The notes beneath the pieces are model-generated. The model did not search any database, was not told the origin of the DNA, and saw nothing but the letters and a program-made list of their open reading frames with translations. Both the position numbers and the translations under genes were made by a program. Positions 37,533-45,206 of a DNA stretch of 64,000 bases are shown here, piece by piece. The stretch comes from UBA2779 sp965232615 (GTDB lineage: Bacteria > Spirochaetota > Spirochaetia > DSM-2461), in assembly GCA_965232615.1 (NCBI GenBank), contig OZ246985.1:310001-374000 (forward strand), given 5' to 3'. Numbering within the stretch: the stretch's first letter is position 1; every line of letters starts with the position of its first letter.

Positions 37533-37641
37533 CGAATTTTTTGTTATTTTTGACCCCTGGTTCTTGAGTTGTTCCTGTTTCCGGAGGGGTCAAGACATAG
37601 GTAACACCCGAGGTTCAGGACAGAGGAAAACAAAAAATTCG
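37533..37641. repeat. Nested inverted repeat, possible IS481-type end scrap
   Basis: CGAATTTTTTGTT (37533-37545) is inverted at 37629-37641, and inside it TGACCCCT (37551-37558) pairs with AGGGGTCA (37585-37592). Read on the minus strand, the inner part contains TGTTACCTATGTCTTGACCC, which resembles IS481-family terminal sequences as I remember them. No transposase is present. Confidence 0.45.
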
Positions 37642-37800
37642 TATCTTCGTTAAGCCCAAAATCTCCATGTTCCGAAGTCCCTATCTGGTTAAAAAAATCA
37701 TCTCAACCCCACAATCCATTGCTTTTGGGCGGATCTTCGGGTACAGTAATAAAATTCCACTCACCTTGAGAAGCCAGTCAAGAAATACAGGAGGATCCCT
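37642..37800. promoter_or_regulatory. Upstream region of cas13a
   Basis: No gene is present. AGGAGG at 37789-37794, six bases before the ATG at 37801, is an excellent ribosome binding site and fixes the cas13a start. I see no clear promoter. Confidence 0.6.
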
Positions 37801-40800
37801 ATGAAAATTGTCAGGCCATACGGTCGTTCGGTTACAGAAAAAAATGGCAGGTCCGAACGTAGGCTAATTAAAACCGGGGAAGATTCTTCCATTTCCCTGT
37901 CTTCCCTAAATGCCGCGCCTAATTTCATCATTGCCCAATGGATATCCACAATAGATAAAATTATTGCCAAGCCCAGGAACAAGGCTAAGCCAACTAATAT
38001 GCAATCATCTATCAGGGAAAAGTTAGGCATGAAGGCATGGGAGTATATCAAGAAGGAAAAACTACTTGGTTCAGGGGAAGATTATACGGATAGTGGCAGT
38101 CACTATAAAAACTGGCGCTGGAAACTGCACCCATATTGGACAGATAATGGCAAAAAAACAAAAGAAGACGATAAAGCCCGCCTTAAAGGCCGCTGGTATG
38201 ACATCTTCGCTGAAAAAGCAGAGCCTGAAAAGCTTTGTGATGCCAACCTGGATAGAGTCGTTGAAAAAATCCATGAACACCTCCACTGTCGGGCGTATTC
38301 CTTGAGCCCGAAGGAAATAACACAGGGAAAACGGTCCGGCAAGATAGATTTCCAACTCCGATCCGTAGAAAAATCGGTGTTTCCCAGGAATGATTCCGCC
38401 TCGCTGTGGACAGGAAAAAACCTGAAGGCCCAGTTTGACGAATACATGCCTGCAAGAGACGACGATCCTGTAAAGCGTATTTATGAGGAGGCCAACAAAA
38501 CAAAATCTCCTTCTAAAATCAAAACATATATTTTCAGGACTCTGTATGCCCACTATGAAACCATCTTTGGTCAACTATCTATTGAGGAGGCAAAAGAAAG
38601 GCATCCCGATGTGTTCGCCGTACATGAGATGGTGAAATCCGCCTATAAGGGTATGCTGCAGCACAAAAAGTTCAAACTGCCTCAATGCAGGAATGAACTG
38701 TACAGGCTTATCCACAACCGCCAAAAAAACCAGAATATAGCCCAACTCATCCGGCTGGGAAAAGTCATCCATTACACACCGAAGGGAGAAGACATCTCCA
38801 ACAGCAAGTACTGGCTGTCCGACGGCCAGGCCGAAATCAAACGCAACGAGGCACTTGTGAGGGTGTGGAAGCAGGCTGTCAGCCTGGCCAACCACAGCCT
38901 TTGCCTTTGGGCCGACAAACACGACGGCAAGGATATTTTTACGATGAAAACGAATTCGCATATTCAGGCGAAGGATGAACACCTGGAAGCGCAGGCAAAG
39001 AAACTCTTTGGCAACAGAGAGGGTATTGCGAACCCCAGGGAATTGCTGAAATATTCCATTACAGCATGGAAAAAATTACGCAATAACAGCTTTCACTTCA
39101 AGAACCAGAACGAATTTTGCGAAGCCATAAAGAAGATTCAAATCTCCACTGAAAACCTCCAAAATGTCAAAAACTTCATCGACAATCTCTGGAAAAAAGA
39201 CCGTGAAAACCAGGCCAAACGAGTAAGAGACAGCCTGGAAGCCCTGCAATGTCATCACTACATAGAGCCGGCTGATCTTCAACGTCTCTACAATGCTGTT
39301 TGGGACCCGGCGGACACCTCATTGCCCTTGTCGCGCTTTAACCGGGTTTTGGAGAACAATAAGAACAACAGACTGGGAATGAAGCTACCCCCCCCGGCAA
39401 GGGAAAGGAACTTGCAGAAAAATCCCGCCCTGGGCTGTCGATACGGCACCCTGAAACTGCTCTATGAGAGGAGTTTCCCTGGCTGGATTACTGATGACGC
39501 AAGATGTGAAAAAATTAAATGTTGCATAAAAAGGTCTAAAGACCGAAGCAATAGGGAAACACTCAAAATCAACAAACAAGAGATGACTGAATCCAGGGCC
39601 GCTAAGAGAATAGCCTCCTTCGACCAGTACAATAACAGCAAGGAACTGCTTAGCCGATTCATTGAGGAGACCTATGCGGAAAAGGCAACGGAATTTCGTG
39701 TTCAGCGCGGCTATGACCATGATACCGAACAGGCAAAAAAACTTGCCGACTATGTTGAGAAGCTGAAAATGGATGTTTTTGCCTTTGCCTTCGATGATTT
39801 TCTGAAAGATGAAGGGTGGGGATTTCTGCAGAGGAATTTGCATGAGCAGGAGAATAAAGAATTTCCCGCCCTGGATGAGCCAGAGATATCAGACGATGCC
39901 AAATGCTGGCAAAAGCGGCTTTACTTCATGCTGTTCATGGTTCCCGTAGGAGCCGTGTCTACCCTGCGGCATCAGCTTGAAAAATGGCAGGTACTGACAG
40001 AGAAGGCCAATTCCAACCAGCCGGATGAGGAAGGGCTTGTGGCTGGATGCCAAACCGTGATGCGCCTGTATCTGGACATGCACGATGCCCGCTTCGACGG
40101 CGGCGGCAAAACCATGTCGGTTCCAAAGGAAATGAAAGAACTGTTTGAAGATGATGAGTTGTTTGAATCGGAATACGGGCGTTCCTTATCGGACTCCCAA
40201 AACCAGGAGTTCGTCCTGCCCCTCCGCGGCCTCCGTGAGATGCTACGCTTTGGCTTGCACGACAGGCTGTTTCCTATTTACAAAAGACAAAAGATTTCCC
40301 AACGTCACAAAAATACCCTTGAAGAAATGGAAAAGAAATCTTCCGAAACTGGAAAATCCATCATTGACGAAGCGCATCGTACAAAAGATGAACTGCATAA
40401 AAAATGGGAAAAAAGAAGAAAGCTCAATGATGATGATTACAAAGAATACAGGCATGTGGTTGATACAATCTACAAACACCGGGAAGCGGCGGCACAGTTC
40501 CGCTTTGTCAATCACATCCGCCTTTACCAGTTGGCCATGGCGGTGCTGGCCAGGCTTATCGACTATGCCGGCCTATGGGAACGCGATCTGTACTTCGTTG
40601 TCCGTGCGCTAACGCACCAGTACCAGCCTGATCCAGAAGACTGCTTCTCCAGGGACGGCTTGAAATTCTTGAAAAACGGGCAGATTGTCTGGGCGTTGCG
40701 AGAAATAGAATACCAGATCCTTAAAGAAACTATGGAGGATTACTTTGGTAGAGGGTATTTGCAGGATGATGGTCTGTGTGAAATCAGAAACAAACTGTCC

Positions 40801-41169
40801 CATCTGAACATGCTAAGAAACAAGACCTGTGATCTCAATCTTACTTATTGGGTAAACAAAACCCGTGAATTGATGTCCTACGACCGCAAATTGAAGAACG
40901 CAGTAAGCCTGTCCATCAAAGAACTGCTGCTTCGCGAAGGTCTGCACATAAATTGGAAGATGGAGAATCACAGATTGACCAACGCTGAAATAAGTCCAAA
41001 ACAAATAAAGCATCTTGGACATAATCGCATGAAGGAAAACCTACACGGCAACGACTACTGCAAAATGGCGGCAGAATTGATGGGAGGCATGCTCAAACAG
41101 GAGCAGAAAAATCAAAATCAAGCAAAAAATTGTCAGAAAAAAGCCAATGGGTCAACGAAAACAAGGTGA
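37801..41169 (+). CDS. cas13a: Cas13a (C2c2) type VI-A CRISPR RNA-guided RNase
   Basis: The 1122-residue protein carries exactly the two HEPN catalytic motifs expected of Cas13: RNNSFH (R427-H432) and RNKLSH (R996-H1001). The first is internal and the second lies 569 residues later, about 120 residues from the end. From memory, Leptotrichia wadei Cas13a has its arginines at 474 and 1046 of 1152, so plan and spacing fit Cas13a. Cas13b has motifs near both ends, and Cas13d is smaller. GKVIHY at 320-325 resembles a Cas13a N-terminal segment. A CRISPR array with a type VI-A-like repeat starts 68 bp downstream on the same strand. Predicted role: crRNA processing, target RNA cleavage and collateral RNA cleavage. 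No cas1/cas2 is in the window. Subtype a is likely; a divergent branch is possible. Confidence 0.88.
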   Translation: MKIVRPYGRSVTEKNGRSERRLIKTGEDSSISLSSLNAAPNFIIAQWISTIDKIIAKPRNKAKPTNMQSSIREKLGMKAWEYIKKEKLLGSGEDYTDSGSHYKNWRWKLHPYWTDNGKKTKEDDKARLKGRWYDIFAEKAEPEKLCDANLDRVVEKIHEHLHCRAYSLSPKEITQGKRSGKIDFQLRSVEKSVFPRNDSASLWTGKNLKAQFDEYMPARDDDPVKRIYEEANKTKSPSKIKTYIFRTLYAHYETIFGQLSIEEAKERHPDVFAVHEMVKSAYKGMLQHKKFKLPQCRNELYRLIHNRQKNQNIAQLIRLGKVIHYTPKGEDISNSKYWLSDGQAEIKRNEALVRVWKQAVSLANHSLCLWADKHDGKDIFTMKTNSHIQAKDEHLEAQAKKLFGNREGIANPRELLKYSITAWKKLRNNSFHFKNQNEFCEAIKKIQISTENLQNVKNFIDNLWKKDRENQAKRVRDSLEALQCHHYIEPADLQRLYNAVWDPADTSLPLSRFNRVLENNKNNRLGMKLPPPARERNLQKNPALGCRYGTLKLLYERSFPGWITDDARCEKIKCCIKRSKDRSNRETLKINKQEMTESRAAKRIASFDQYNNSKELLSRFIEETYAEKATEFRVQRGYDHDTEQAKKLADYVEKLKMDVFAFAFDDFLKDEGWGFLQRNLHEQENKEFPALDEPEISDDAKCWQKRLYFMLFMVPVGAVSTLRHQLEKWQVLTEKANSNQPDEEGLVAGCQTVMRLYLDMHDARFDGGGKTMSVPKEMKELFEDDELFESEYGRSLSDSQNQEFVLPLRGLREMLRFGLHDRLFPIYKRQKISQRHKNTLEEMEKKSSETGKSIIDEAHRTKDELHKKWEKRRKLNDDDYKEYRHVVDTIYKHREAAAQFRFVNHIRLYQLAMAVLARLIDYAGLWERDLYFVVRALTHQYQPDPEDCFSRDGLKFLKNGQIVWALREIEYQILKETMEDYFGRGYLQDDGLCEIRNKLSHLNMLRNKTCDLNLTYWVNKTRELMSYDRKLKNAVSLSIKELLLREGLHINWKMENHRLTNAEISPKQIKHLGHNRMKENLHGNDYCKMAAELMGGMLKQEQKNQNQAKNCQKKANGSTKTR

Positions 41170-41236
41170 AATTATTCAGATTTTTAAGGAAAAATATACT
41201 GTTACCCTTTGTACCACAAGAAAAAAGCGTGCTACT
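41170..41236 (+). promoter_or_regulatory. CRISPR leader with candidate crRNA promoter
   Basis: The 67-bp AT-rich leader joins cas13a to repeat 1. TATACT at 41195-41200 is a good -10 element; a weak -35 (TTATTC, 41172-41177) lies 17 bp upstream. The same leader, including TATACT, is conserved in the duplicated copy at about 42270-42336. Confidence 0.55.
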
Positions 41237-41729
41237 GTTGAATATCACCCCCAAATGAAGGGGGACTGCACCCCCGCTGCGTCACTGGGGTGGTTTTTAT
41301 AAGTTGAATATCACCCCCAAATGAAGGGGGACTGCACCCTTTCAGCCATTTCGCATTACCTCCTATGGTTGAATATCACCCCCAAATGAAGGGGGACTGC
41401 ACCGGGAGACTGTGAATGACCTCTTGAGGAGTGTTGAATATCACCCCCAAATGAAGGGGGACTGCACCATCAAAACTTCTTTCCCTCAAAACCAAGGTTG
41501 AATATCACCCCCAAATGAAGGGGGACTGCACCAAAGAAATCTCATTGATCAACCGGTTTTCAGTTGAATATCACCCCCAAATGAAGGGGGACTGCACCTC
41601 CCCAGCTTTAACTCCTTCCTTAGCTGCGTTGAATATCACCCCCAAATGAAGGGGGACTGCACCTATTTGATTTTTTATTTGTTTCCCCATGTCGTTGAAT
41701 ATCACCCCCAAATGAAGGGGGACTGCGCC
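41237..41729 (+). CRISPR. Type VI-A CRISPR array, 8 repeats and 7 spacers
   Basis: Eight 36-nt repeats start at 41237, 41303, 41368, 41433, 41497, 41563, 41628 and 41694. They are identical except for A-to-G in GACTGCGCC of the last. Each begins GTTGAATATCA, forms a CCCCC/GGGGG hairpin around AAATGAA and ends GACTGCACC. The CCCC...GAAGGGGAC core matches known Cas13a repeats. Spacers are 28-30 nt: 41273-41302, 41339-41367, 41404-41432, 41469-41496, 41533-41562, 41599-41627 and 41664-41693. The hairpin lies 5' of each spacer on the plus strand, as in Cas13a crRNAs, so the array is co-oriented with cas13a. The degenerate last repeat marks the leader-distal end. Confidence 0.97.
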
Positions 41730-41756
41730 AGAGCAGCAAGATACCCGTCCCCCGGT

Positions 41757-42336
41757 GTTGACCATGGCGGTGCTGGCCAGGCTTATCGACTATGCCGGCC
41801 TATGGGAACGCGATCTGTACTTCGTTGTCCGTGCGCTAACGCACCAGCTAAAACCAGAAGATTGCTTTTCCAGGGACGGCTTGAAATTCATGCAAAACGG
41901 GCAGATTGTCCGGGCGTTGCGAGAAATAGAATGCCAGACCCTTAAAGAAACCATGGAGGATTACTGTGAATTGATGTCCTACGACCGCAAATTGAAGAAC
42001 GCAGTAAGCCTGTCCATCAAAGAACTGCTGGTTCGCGAAGGTCTGCACATAAATTGGAAGATGGAGAATCACAGATTGACTAACGCTGAAATAAGTCCAG
42101 AACAATAAAGCATCCTGGAGATAAGCGCACGAAGGAAAACCTACACGGCAACGACTACTGCAAAATGGCGGCAGAATTGATGGGAGGCATGCTCAAACTG
42201 GAGCAGAAAAATCAAAATCATGCGAAAAATTGTCAGAAAAAAGCCTATGGGTCAACGAAAACAAGGTGAAAATATTCAGGTTTTTAAGGAAATATATACT
42301 GTTGCCCATTGTACCAAAAGATAAAAGCGTGCTACT
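41757..42336 (+). pseudogene. Duplicated, decayed cas13a 3' end and leader
   Basis: Starting at GTTGACCATGGCGGTG, this copies cas13a from about 40533 onward; the first roughly 90 bases have one mismatch. A deletion of about 120 bp after GAGGATTACT removes the segment with RNKLSH, so HEPN2 is lost. A one-base deletion near 42104 (CAATAA for CAAATAA) ends the frame at 42108. Homology continues through the former C-terminus to the conserved leader (about 42270-42336). It cannot encode a working nuclease. Confidence 0.9.
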
Positions 42337-42372
42337 GTTAAATATCACCCCCAATTAAAGGGGGACTTCCCG
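42337..42372 (+). repeat. Degenerate CRISPR repeat of the duplicated locus
   Basis: At the same distance from the duplicated leader as repeat 1 in the intact locus lies GTTAAATATCA, CCCCC, AATTAAA, GGGGG and GACTTCCCG. The hairpin is preserved but both flanks have drifted. No second repeat follows, so the second array has collapsed. Confidence 0.85.
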
Positions 42373-42405
42373 AGTCTGTGAGTTTCGGATATTGAGCCTT
42401 TGTTA

Positions 42406-42613
42406 AGGGCACCTCTAAAAAACCCATTTAGTTATTGACTCGATCTTTTCTGCCGCTACTGCGTTGTCAAAATGCTTACGTAAGCAGGTGCGTACCGCTA
42501 CCAGGTGTGTACCGCAGGGCGTAGCCCGAGGAACACACCGCCACAGGAGCAAAGCTCCGAGGAACGCGCCGCCATTTCGTCAATTTCCTAAAGCTGTTTT
42601 TGAGGTACCCTTA
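42406..42613. mobile_element. GGGCACCTCT inverted-repeat element, copy 3
   Basis: AAGGGCACCTCTAAAAAACC at the left and a worn GAGGTACCCTT at the right enclose about 208 bp. Inside are CGATCTTTTCTGCCGCTACT, GTTGTCAAAATGCTTACG and GGTGCGTACCGC/GAGGAACGCGCCGCC palindromes, in the reverse order to copies 1 and 2. It lies between the Cas13a relic and the second restriction island. Confidence 0.65.
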
Positions 42614-42885
42614 AACTGACTTCACCGAAAACTGAATAAAGGTAGTGAAGCCCCAATAATTATATGAGGAGGCTTTGAACGAGAAGAGAAGAAACTATTT
42701 GTTCAGAGTCGTGAAGAGGGGCGAAGTATTGAATGCAAGCCTCGGTAGTGCCTGCCTGTGGTGGGGAACTCCAATTGAAAAGAAGGAAACAAGCCGATTA
42801 CTCCAACCATCGAAAGGATTTCGGAAAGAACGAATGCCCGGCCCCCGCGATGCCCTGTTCTTTATCCACGGGGAAACCAGGTCAT
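42614..42885. other. Unassigned spacer downstream of hsdR pseudogene
   Basis: Open frames exist on both strands, but none has recognisable content or a convincing start. On the minus strand the hsdR frame runs on into unrelated sequence here, indicating a rearrangement breakpoint near 42890. Confidence 0.35.
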
Positions 42886-44762
42886 TGTTCACTCCGACTG
42901 GGAGGCCGGTGCAGAAGTAATGAGGTTCATCGTCTGCTCCAAACTCATGGTGCAAGTGGTCTTTCGGATTCAGTCTCTTCCTGGATGAAAAGAAGAATCT
43001 ACAGAATTCATTAACCTCTTCCTCAAAGTAAACATTGAATCCTTTGAGTTTGTTTTGGAGTTCGTATAGTTTTCCGTATTCAGATCGTTCCCCAACAATG
43101 GTCTTTTCATAATAGGGTTGAAAGGCACTCTGGATCTCTTCCGGTTCATTTACAAAATCCAGAACGAAGGTATCATTCTTTCCTCTGGTGGTTCGGTTCA
43201 GACGGGAAAGGGTCTGGATGGCCTGTATACCTCCGAGACTTCTATCCACATACATACTATGAAGGAGAGGTTGATCGAATCTGGTTTGATATTTATTCGC
43301 CTCGATGAGGAATGAGAAATCATCAGTTCCAAACTTCTCGGGAAGTTCCTTTTCCTTGATCCCCTCATTCATTCCGACTTCGGTATAGGGGACACCTTCA
43401 TCATCCACAGTCCCGGAAAATGCCACGAGGGTTCCAATATCATTGTAGTTCTTCTCTTTCAGATATTTATCAATAGATTATTTGTAACGGACGGCATGGA
43501 GACGACTTCGAGTGACAACCATTGCCTTCGCCTGTCCTTCCAGTTTATGTTTCGTATGGGTTCGGAAGTGTTCTACAATGACTTCGACTTTCTGAGAGAT
43601 GTTATGGGGATGAAGACTCATAAACCGAAACCTGATCCCCAAGAACACCTTTCATCTCAGAGGCCGTTTGACCTCCCATGGAAGAATGGGCCTCATCGAC
43701 GATAACGGCATAGGTTCTATCTTTCAGGTCTCCAACTTTTTGAATAATGAATGGAAACTTTTGGAGAGTAGTGATAATGATCGGAGTTCCAGATGTGAGA
43801 GAGTCGGCCAACTGAGTGGAGTTCTGATCGATCTTCTTCACAACTCCATCTTTGTGTTCAAACTGATAAATCGTATTCTGCAACTGTTGATCGAGAACTC
43901 GTCTGTCAGTAACAACAATTACCGAACTGAACACCTTTTTATCATCCTGGGTATGAAGAGAGGCGAGGCGATGGGCGACCCACGCGATACTGTTTGACTT
44001 CCCCGATCCTGCCGAGTGTTGGATACGATAGTTGTTTCCCGGTCCTTCTTCTCGGGAAGTGGAGATTAGTTTCCTTACAACATTGAGTTGATGATACCTG
44101 GGGAATATCATGGTTTCTGTTTTGACCTTCTTAGTTCCCTTCTTATTCAGTCTGGTAGTCATGAACGCTTCATCCGTATCCACGGCAAAGTTGACGAGGG
44201 ATCGTTTCTTGAACTGGAATATCTTGTCTTGAGGATCACGGTCAATCTTATACTGATGTTTGGCATGGGAGACATTCTGACCGGTCATCTGGTTCTTCAG
44301 TTCCATTGTAACAACAGGGATTCCATTTACTGTGAGAACTACATCGATACTGTTGTTGTGGGATTCAGAATATCGGATCTGTCGGACGATGGTGAGTTTA
44401 TTACTTTCATACAACGCTTTAGTATCTGGATTCATTCCTGTAACAGGTTTGAAGTAGGCCCCTTTAATAGTTTTTCCGTAACATTTGAAACCATGACGGA
44501 GTACGTTGAGACAACCTTCCTGATCGGAGTCCAATGAACGAGTGAGGTCGTTAATAATATATTGAGAGGTTTTATCCTTGTGAATCTGTTCCAGGTAATC
44601 CCATTCCCTGGGTTGGGATTCCTTTACGAAGTTACAGAAGATTTCCGTATCGATACACAGTTTCCGGTCAAACTGAGTATGATCCCGTTTGATGTATTTA
44701 TCGTGTTCTGATAGATAAATCTCTATGGCCGATTCAAAGGTGGCCTCATCGTAATTACTCAT
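42886..44762 (-). pseudogene. hsdR: Type I restriction subunit HsdR, broken
   Basis: The minus strand starts at ATG 44762 with MSNYDEATFESAIEIYL. It shows the nuclease core (SIDVVLTVNGIPVVTMELKN), Walker A HSAGSGKSNS, VIVDEAHSSMGG and then, after a deletion near 43610, IVEHFRTHTKHKLEGQAKAM. A frame change near 43440-43460 separates this from the second helicase lobe (ANKYQTRFDQPLLHSMYVD, LSRLNRTTRGK). The C-terminal domain is lost near 42886. It is a different lineage from the intact hsdR at 7819. Its ATG overlaps the stop of an hsdS fragment. Confidence 0.85.
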
Positions 44763-44829
44763 TCTGAAACCTCGTATTGGGTGATATTGATTTGGCCGGA
44801 AACGGCATGGGTGATTAGGGAGGAACGGT
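44759..44829 (-). pseudogene. hsdS: HsdS C-terminal remnant fused to hsdR start
   Basis: Only the tail of a specificity subunit survives: RSSLITHAVSGQINITQYE. It ends TCAGAATGAG, where its stop overlaps the hsdR ATG, as in an original hsdS-hsdR operon. A nearly identical tail (EYRSSLITHAVSGQ) ends the hsdS fragment at 46655, so the original gene was split or duplicated by the intervening DNA. Confidence 0.75.
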
Positions 44830-44832
44830 GTT

Positions 44833-45143
44833 TCAGATTCCCAGCCATAAGCCAAGTTGTTTTTTCGCGTTGGAAATCGCCTCGTCCTGGTCTTTGCCTT
44901 TCCCGGCCTTTCCACTCATCATCGAAACAATCCAGACTTTTTCGTCCTTCAGTGCAAAGAACACCCGCAAAGAGACTGGGCGGAACACCTTCAATTCATA
45001 AAGCGGCTGATTTCCAGCCGCTCCGACATGTTTCATCCCTTCGCCGCTGTCTTTAGCCTGGTAACCCTTCTCTTTTACACTCAGGAAAACCCGACAGATA
45101 GCTTTTTGATGATCCTCACATAACTTTTCAAAACAACGTTGAT
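44833..45143 (-). pseudogene. Fragment of a small unknown protein, possibly toxin-like
   Basis: A coherent minus-strand frame without a start codon reads FEKLCEDHQKAICRVFLSV and, after several more residues, LYELKVFRPVSLRVFFALKD, ending QLGLWLGI. The beta-strand pattern and RVFFALKD followed by a short C-terminal helix recall RelE/HigB-type toxins, but the match is weak. Its 5' end is fused to the start of a lost ATPase gene. Confidence 0.4.
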
Positions 45144-45206
45144 TGAAAGCGAAAATTCCTGCTCCACCAGGGACTTGAAGTTGCGGATATGGATACGGGT
45201 AATCAT
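45125..45206 (-). pseudogene. Truncated ATPase gene start (RecF/OLD-like)
   Basis: Overlapping the DUF262 stop (ATGA), the minus strand begins MITRIHIRNFKSLVEQEFSL. MITxIxIxNFKSL is the standard opening of RecF/OLD/SMC-like ATPases. After about 25 residues the sequence switches to an unrelated frame. The DUF262 gene thus once had an overlapping ATPase partner. Confidence 0.6.

Noticed and set aside
37801..41169. Assignment as Cas13b or Cas13d
   Set aside because: Cas13b has HEPN motifs near both termini and a repeat with the opposite orientation relative to the spacer; Cas13d is under 1000 residues with the first motif near residue 240. Motif positions and repeat hairpin here favour Cas13a.
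41571..41945. Open frames running through the CRISPR array on both strands
   Set aside because: They arise from repeat units free of stops and from the cas13a relic; no independent coding evidence.
42675..42920. Plus-strand 81-codon frame
   Set aside because: It overlaps the hsdR pseudogene breakpoint on the opposite strand, has no ribosome binding site or recognisable motif.
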